Shown piece after piece: positions 59,306 to 64,000 of a stretch of DNA of 64,000 nucleotides (position 1 is its first letter; every line of letters begins with the position of its first letter). The notes under the pieces are model-generated. The model was not told the DNA's origin and ran no database searches. It worked only from the letters and a program-made list of their open reading frames with translations. This stretch comes from Bradyrhizobium paxllaeri (lineage in GTDB: Bacteria > Pseudomonadota > Alphaproteobacteria > Rhizobiales > Xanthobacteraceae). Location: assembly GCF_001693515.2 (NCBI RefSeq), contig NZ_CP042968.1, positions 6,448,001-6,512,000 of the forward strand. Reading direction: 5' to 3'. A program made the translations under genes and the position numbers.

Positions 59306-60705
59306 CCCAACGCCTTCAATTCGCCGGGCAGCGCGTAGGCCCATTGCGTGATGTTGCCGGCGCCGAGACACACGACGAGGTCGCCGGAGCCTGCGAGGCC
59401 GTGAACGATTTTTGCCAGTTCCGCCGAACCCGGCAGCGGGATCACCTCGCGATGGCCGTGGGCGCGCAAGCCGGTGACAAAATGGTCGCGGTCGATGCCT
59501 TCGATCGGCGCCTCGCCGGCCGGATAGACCTCGGCGACAATGACCGCATCGGCATCGTTGAAGCAGGTGCAGAATTCCTCGAACAGCGATTGCAGCCGGG
59601 TGTAGCGATGCGGCTGCACCACGGCGACGACCTTGCCTTTGGTGGATTCACGTGCCGCTTTAAGAACCGCCGCGATCTCGACGGGGTGATGGCCGTAATC
59701 GTCGATCACGGTGACGCCGTTCCACTCGCCGGTCCGGGTGAAGCGCCGCTTGACGCCACCGAAGCCCGCGATGGCCTTGCGGATCGCGTCGTCGGACATG
59801 CCGAGTTCATGCGCCACCGCAATCGCCGCCGTCGCGTTCGAGGCGTTGTGGCGTCCCGGCATCGGCAGCATGAGATCCGCGATCTCATGCGTGGCGTCGG
59901 TCTTGCGGTTGCGGAACACCACCTTGAATGTCGAGCCGCCGCCGTTCGGCGTCAGATCGACCAGCCGCACGTCGGCCTGCGGGTTTTCGCCATAGGTGAT
60001 GATGCGGCGGTCCTCGATCTTGCCGACGAGGCTCTGCACCACGGGGTGATCGGTGCACATCACGGCAAAGCCGTAGAATGGCACGTTCTCGACGAAATTG
60101 CGGAACGCGTCCTGGATCGCCTCGAACGTCTTGAAGTGATCGAGATGCTCAGGGTCGATATTGGTGACGATCACGACATCGGACGGCAGTTTCAGGAACG
60201 TGCCGTCGCTCTCATCGGCCTCGACCACCATCCAGTCGCCGGCGCCCAACCGCGCGTTGGAGCCGTAGGCGTTGATGATGCCGCCGTTGATGACGGTCGG
60301 ATCGAGACCGCCGGCATCGAGCAGGGTCGCAACCATCGTGGTCGTCGTGGTCTTGCCATGGGTACCGGCGATGGCGACGCAGCTTTTCAGCCGCATCAGT
60401 TCGGCCAGCATTTCGGCGCGGCGCACCACCGGAATGCGCTGGGCGCGCGCTGCCATCAATTCCGGATTGTTGCGCTTGATCGCGGTCGAGACCACGACGA
60501 CGTCGGCGCCGTCGACATTCTCGGCCTTGTGGCCAACCGAGACCTTGACGCCCTTCTCCCGCAGCCGCGCGACATTGCCGCTTTCGGAGGCGTCCGAGCC
60601 CTGCACGGTGTAGCCGAGATTGACCAGCACCTCGGCGATGCCGCTCATGCCGATGCCTCCGATCCCGACGAAGTGAATGGGTCCGATCTCGCGCGGCAGT
60701 CTCAT
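59302..60705 (-). CDS. murC: UDP-N-acetylmuramate--L-alanine ligase MurC
   Basis: A 467-residue Mur ligase that adds L-Ala to UDP-MurNAc. Start chosen as [14 protein letters not shown] (60705); the frame continues to 60753 through a palindromic repeat but has no support. The nucleotide-binding [13 protein letters not shown]-loop GTHGKTTTT and later [18 protein letters not shown] motifs are present. It overlaps murB. Confidence 0.97.
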   Translation of the reverse strand: MRLPREIGPIHFVGIGGIGMSGIAEVLVNLGYTVQGSDASESGNVARLREKGVKVSVGHKAENVDGADVVVVSTAIKRNNPELMAARAQRIPVVRRAEMLAELMRLKSCVAIAGTHGKTTTTTMVATLLDAGGLDPTVINGGIINAYGSNARLGAGDWMVVEADESDGTFLKLPSDVVIVTNIDPEHLDHFKTFEAIQDAFRNFVENVPFYGFAVMCTDHPVVQSLVGKIEDRRIITYGENPQADVRLVDLTPNGGGSTFKVVFRNRKTDATHEIADLMLPMPGRHNASNATAAIAVAHELGMSDDAIRKAIAGFGGVKRRFTRTGEWNGVTVIDDYGHHPVEIAAVLKAARESTKGKVVAVVQPHRYTRLQSLFEEFCTCFNDADAVIVAEVYPAGEAPIEGIDRDHFVTGLRAHGHREVIPLPGSAELAKIVHGLAGSGDLVVCLGAGNITQWAYALPGELKALG

Positions 60706-60724
60706 GAATATGTCTCGTATTGTT

Positions 60725-60817
60725 CCCGTCATGCCCGGGCTTGTCCCGGGCATCCACGTCTTCGCCTCACCGACTTATGAAAGACGTGGATGGCCGGGAC
60801 AAGCCCGGCCATGACGA
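60725..60817. repeat. palindromic repeat (family D)
   Basis: A hairpin element with outer arms CGTCATGCCCGGGCTTGTCC and the inverse ending GGCCATGACG, and a centre AGACGTGGATGG. It lies between murC and murG. Confidence 0.85.
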
Positions 60818-60842
60818 CGGAACGTCTAAAAATCGTTCCGGC

Positions 60843-61943
60843 CTAGATTCCGGCGGTTTTCATTACCAGATCGGCCAGCCGTTCGGCGGCGTCGAGCCGG
60901 CCGACCTGGCGGGCAGCGTTGGCCATCGCGGTCAGCCGGGCGGGCTCGGCGGCAAAGGCGGAGATTTCGGCCGCGAGCCGGTCGGGCGTGAACTCGGCCT
61001 GCGGGATCCGCACGGCACCCTCCACATTGGCCAGCACGCCGGCATTGGCGAACTGATCCTGGTCGATCGCGCCGGGCAGCGGCACCAGGATCGAGGGCCG
61101 GCCGATCGCGGCGAGTTCCGCCACGGTGCCGGCGCCGGAACGCGAGACCACGAGATGGCTGGACGCCAGCCGCGCCGGCAAATCAGAAAAGAACGGCGCG
61201 AGTTCGGCCTTGATCTTGAGCCGGTCATAGATCGCGCGCACCCGCGCCATGTCTTCCTCGCGCACCTGCTGGGTCAGGACGATGCGGCTCCACAGCACCG
61301 GCTCGAGCCGTTCGATCGCTGGTGGCACGATGTCACTCATGACCCGCGCGCCTTGGCTGCCACCGACCACCAGCAAGCGCAGCGGCCCGTTCGGCTCGGG
61401 CGATGCGAACGGCTCCGCGGCCGCGGCAAGAATCGCAGGGCGCATCGGCGTGCCGACGGTCGTGGCTTTGCCCGCGAGCGAGGGATCGCGGTCGAGCACG
61501 CCCGGTAGCGAGGTCGCGATCGCGTTGACGCGGCCGGCGAGAAAGCGGTTGGCGCGGCCGAGCACGGCATTAGCGTCGTGAATGATGGCGGGCACGCCGA
61601 GCAGCCGCGCCGCGATCAGGGGCGGCAGCGTCGGATAGCCGCCGAAGCCGACCACGGCCGCGGGCTTCAGCCGCCGCACGAGGTTGATTGCGACGCCCGT
61701 TCCATAGCCGAGCGTCATCACGGTTCGCGCCAGCGACAATGGATTGCGGCCACGCACGGTCTCGCTCGGCACCACGTCGATATTGTCGCGCGTGAACAGG
61801 CCGCTGTAGCGCAGCGCGCGGGCATCGGTGGCAAGCCGCACGCGCAAGCCCCGCTTGATGAGTTCGACGCCGAGTGCTTCGGCCGGAAACAGATGGCCGC
61901 CGGTGCCGCCGGCGGCCAGCAGAATGAGAGGCGCGTTGTCCAT
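60843..61943 (-). CDS. murG: undecaprenyl-PP-MurNAc-pentapeptide-UDP-GlcNAc GlcNAc transferase MurG
   Basis: A 366-residue GT28 glycosyltransferase that makes lipid II. The N-terminal glycine-rich loop is LLAAGGTGGHLFPAEAL, the second is VVGGSQGARV, and the C-terminal UDP-binding region is RSGAGTVAELAAIGRPSILVPLP. Acts on the inner face of the inner membrane. Located 38 nt after ftsW. Confidence 0.97.
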   Translation of the reverse strand: MDNAPLILLAAGGTGGHLFPAEALGVELIKRGLRVRLATDARALRYSGLFTRDNIDVVPSETVRGRNPLSLARTVMTLGYGTGVAINLVRRLKPAAVVGFGGYPTLPPLIAARLLGVPAIIHDANAVLGRANRFLAGRVNAIATSLPGVLDRDPSLAGKATTVGTPMRPAILAAAAEPFASPEPNGPLRLLVVGGSQGARVMSDIVPPAIERLEPVLWSRIVLTQQVREEDMARVRAIYDRLKIKAELAPFFSDLPARLASSHLVVSRSGAGTVAELAAIGRPSILVPLPGAIDQDQFANAGVLANVEGAVRIPQAEFTPDRLAAEISAFAAEPARLTAMANAARQVGRLDAAERLADLVMKTAGI

Positions 61944-61981
61944 GGCTTCAAATAGCCGACGCGGCGGCGCTAGTCACGCCC

Positions 61982-63133
61982 TCAAGCGTATCCGCGCGCC
62001 ACGCCGGCGGCGTTCATCGATTCCACCTCGGTGCGCGGGCGCTGCCGCGTCAGCGCCAGCATCATGCCGACGCCATAGGCCAGCGAGATGATCGAGGAGC
62101 CGCCATAGGAGATGAAGGGCAGCGTCATGCCCTTGGCCGGGATCAACTGCAGGTTCACCGCCATGTTGATCGCCGCCTGCACGCCGAACAGGATCGCAAG
62201 GCCCGACGCCGCAAAACGCGCGAACATGTCCTCGCTGGCATAGGCGCGCGTCAGCGTGCGAAGCACGACGAAGGCGAACAGCCCGACCAGCGCCAGGCAG
62301 AGTATGATGCCGAATTCTTCGGCGGCCACCGCGAACACGAAATCGGTGTGGCTGTCCGGCAGGCTGCGTTTTGCAATACCCTCGCCCGGCCCGAGCCCGA
62401 ACCAGCCCCCGTTCCAGAACGCTTCCATCGCCATGTCGACCTGGAAGGTGTCGCCGGAGGCCGGATTCATGAAGCGCTTGATGCGGCCGGCGACGTGCGG
62501 AACCAACAGATAGGCGCTGAACAAGCCGGCGGCGGCGGCGCCGGCAAGGCCGGCCACCCAGATCATCCGCATCCCTGCGATGAAGAACAGCGCGCCCCAC
62601 ACCATCAGGACCAGCATGGTCTGGCCGAAATCCGGCTCCATGACCAGAAGCGCCACCAGCATCAGGAGCAGCGCCATCGCCATCGAGGTCGCCGGCATTT
62701 CCGGCCGCCTGGTCGATTCCGCAAACAGCCACGCCGCCATCACGACAAAGGCGGGCTTGGCGGATTCGGATGCCTGGATGTTGACGCCGAGCAGCGTGAT
62801 CCAGCGCCGCGATCCCTTCACCTCCGCGCCGAAGGCAAGCGTCGCCACGATCAGGATGATGCTCGCCACGAAGACCAGCAGCGCGAGACGGCGGATCTGC
62901 TTCGGCGACAGGAACGACACCCCGATCAGCACCATCAGGGACGGCAGCAGAAACAGCATGTGCCGGCTGAAGAAATGGAAGGGATCGAGCCCGATCCGCG
63001 TTGCCACCGGCGGGCTCGCCGCCAGCGACAGGATCACGCCGCCCAGCATCAGCGCCATGATCGCGCCGAGCAGCAGCTTATCCACGGTCCACCACCAGTC
63101 CGAAAACGGGGTGCGTTGGTCACGGTGGAGCAT
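61982..63133 (-). CDS. ftsW: peptidoglycan glycosyltransferase FtsW
   Basis: A 383-residue protein of the SEDS family with ten predicted helices. Signatures: HRDQRTPFSDWWWTVDKLLL (start), ESAKPAFVVMAAWLFAE, MEPDFGQTMLVLMVWG, and the C-terminal GMTLPFISYGGSSIISL. It polymerises glycan strands at the division site with FtsI. An ATG at 63145 would add four residues. It is the first gene of the cluster seen here; a DUF5107-like gene, not murD, lies upstream. Confidence 0.95.
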   Translation of the reverse strand: MLHRDQRTPFSDWWWTVDKLLLGAIMALMLGGVILSLAASPPVATRIGLDPFHFFSRHMLFLLPSLMVLIGVSFLSPKQIRRLALLVFVASIILIVATLAFGAEVKGSRRWITLLGVNIQASESAKPAFVVMAAWLFAESTRRPEMPATSMAMALLLMLVALLVMEPDFGQTMLVLMVWGALFFIAGMRMIWVAGLAGAAAAGLFSAYLLVPHVAGRIKRFMNPASGDTFQVDMAMEAFWNGGWFGLGPGEGIAKRSLPDSHTDFVFAVAAEEFGIILCLALVGLFAFVVLRTLTRAYASEDMFARFAASGLAILFGVQAAINMAVNLQLIPAKGMTLPFISYGGSSIISLAYGVGMMLALTRQRPRTEVESMNAAGVARGYA

Positions 63134-63421
63134 GGGGGTCCCCAAATGGCAGAGGTAACGCCCATTGGTGGCGCAGGATGGTTTATGGGGGGTTAATGAA
63201 GTGGGTAACTTTTTAGATAGGGGCGCACCCCGCTACAGGTCGTCATCCCCGCGAAGACGGATCCAGTACGCCGCGACTTCTCGGTCAATCGTCGGCGTCT
63301 CTGGAATACTGGATCACCCGCTTTCGCGGTTGACGACAATTCGTAGGATAACGATATCCTTCAATTGCGTTTGCTGAAAGATGATGGGGTTCACTGCGCT
63401 CTACCGATCCCTACGGTCGAA
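63134..63421. other. 288-nt gap with a palindromic repeat
   Basis: Between ftsW and the DUF5107-like gene. It contains the family B repeat at 63240-63337. No gene is supported. Confidence 0.5.
63240..63337. repeat. palindromic repeat (family B), copy 2
   Basis: Same family as 43854-43953, with the words CAGTACGCCGCG and AATACTGGATCACCCG, but with point changes in the arms. Confidence 0.85.
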
Positions 63422-64000
63422 CTATTTTATCTTCGTCTCGGCCGCCATCAGCTCTCGCCCATCCGTGGTCGCGATCGTCAGCCGCACCTCGCCGCTACCG
63501 CCGGCAGGAATCGTCGCGGAAATGCGGTTTCCGTTCTTCGGATCAGCTTTTACGGCGGCGTCGAACAATATCGTGTCGCCGCGAGTCAACGTCACGTGCA
63601 ACGGGGTGGCCGGCTCGATGCTGAAGAACTGGAGATTCACATCGGAGCCTGCGGCCGAGAGATTGATCAGGATTTTCTCGTTCGCGTGTGTCACGTTGCT
63701 CATGCCGACGGTCGGGCTGTAGGTTTCGGGGATAGACACTTCGCCCCGCGCCGGAAGCATGGCGCGGTGGAAGAACTGGTCCGATACGCCCGCCCACAAT
63801 TCAACGTAAGGCCGCGCTTCGCTCGGCTCCTTGCGCGCGTCCGTCTCGTTCGTGAACGAGGGATATCCCCACGTCCACATCTTCAGGCCGCGCGTGACCG
63901 TGTTGTCGGCAATGCGGATGATCCCCTCTTCGTTGTCGTGGTTGATCACGCCCCAGAAATTGCCGCCCTGCATATCGGGCGCCGCGTAGGCGATGCCCAT
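63422..64000 (-). CDS. DUF5107-like protein, C-terminal part (truncated by window)
   Basis: At least 192 residues, open to the window edge on the N-terminal side, so the start is off the window. It has WGVINHDNEEGIIRIADN and GLKMWTWGYPSF, typical of the DUF5107 (glycoside/galactose-mutarotase-like) beta-sandwich, then PYVELWAGVSDQFF, a beta-rich C-terminal domain with a PAGGSGEVRLTI segment. Function is unknown; some relatives act on carbohydrates. Its place upstream of ftsW interrupts the usual dcw order. Confidence 0.7.
   Translation of the reverse strand: MGIAYAAPDMQGGNFWGVINHDNEEGIIRIADNTVTRGLKMWTWGYPSFTNETDARKEPSEARPYVELWAGVSDQFFHRAMLPARGEVSIPETYSPTVGMSNVTHANEKILINLSAAGSDVNLQFFSIEPATPLHVTLTRGDTILFDAAVKADPKNGNRISATIPAGGSGEVRLTIATTDGRELMAAETKIK

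Noticed and set aside
59293..60780. 495-codon plus-strand frame opposite murC
   Set aside because: MurC signatures are complete on the minus strand; the plus frame has no domain.

Overview
The window is about 64 kb of high-GC chromosomal DNA from an alphaproteobacterium, most likely Bradyrhizobium or a close relative such as Rhodopseudomonas. I infer this from the gene families, the dcw cluster order, a possible CtrA-type site next to ftsZ, an Flp pilin and the short palindromic intergenic repeats. It is mostly core-genome sequence. I found no rRNA, tRNA, CRISPR array, prophage or transposase.

Layout. 1-2200: tail of an ABC-F ATPase and two hypothetical envelope proteins. 2.4-13.8 kb: a giant AsmA-like protein, a cytochrome P450 divergent from a TetR regulator with a clear palindromic operator between them, an M23 peptidase, a hydroxyacid dehydrogenase plus MFS pair, and a Cache-HAMP adenylate/guanylate cyclase. 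14.0-21.8 kb: the most interesting block. It holds CcdA, DoxX, a secreted DUF255 thioredoxin-like protein, two small Cys-rich exported peptides of the bufferin (BufA) type, the MNIO maturase BufB (DUF692), its partner BufC (DUF2063), a creatininase-like protein that lacks the usual metal motif, and an exported HExxH metallopeptidase. Three sites with the same ECF-sigma-like form (GTAAC, then about 16 nt, then CGTA or CGAA) precede doxX, bufA1 and bufA2, so these transcripts look like one stress regulon.

21.8-34.0 kb: an outer-membrane barrel protein, a D-lactate/glycolate-type FAD oxidase, a thioesterase, an AraC-TPR regulator divergent from a methyltransferase/hydrolase pair, a DUF1328 peptide, a UvrD/PcrA helicase carrying an in-frame palindromic repeat, a HigBA-like toxin-antitoxin pair with an apparent frameshift in the toxin, and an ABC-2 exporter. 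34.2-46.2 kb: an L,D-transpeptidase, a split YeeE/YedE pair, a membrane-spermidine-synthase fusion, a phytoene-dehydrogenase-like FAD enzyme, an orphan Flp pilin, prmA, a small conserved protein, an aminopeptidase P, a Bcr/CflA drug exporter and a WG-repeat protein.

46.3-63.1 kb is one long minus-strand run for division and cell-envelope synthesis: ftsW-murG-murC-murB-ddl-ftsQ-ftsA-ftsZ-lpxC-bamD-recN-ligA. It makes peptidoglycan precursors, assembles the division ring, starts lipid A synthesis, inserts outer-membrane proteins and repairs DNA. The window ends in the C-terminal part of a DUF5107-like protein, so murD is not directly upstream of ftsW here. At least four families of short palindromic repeats lie between genes throughout.
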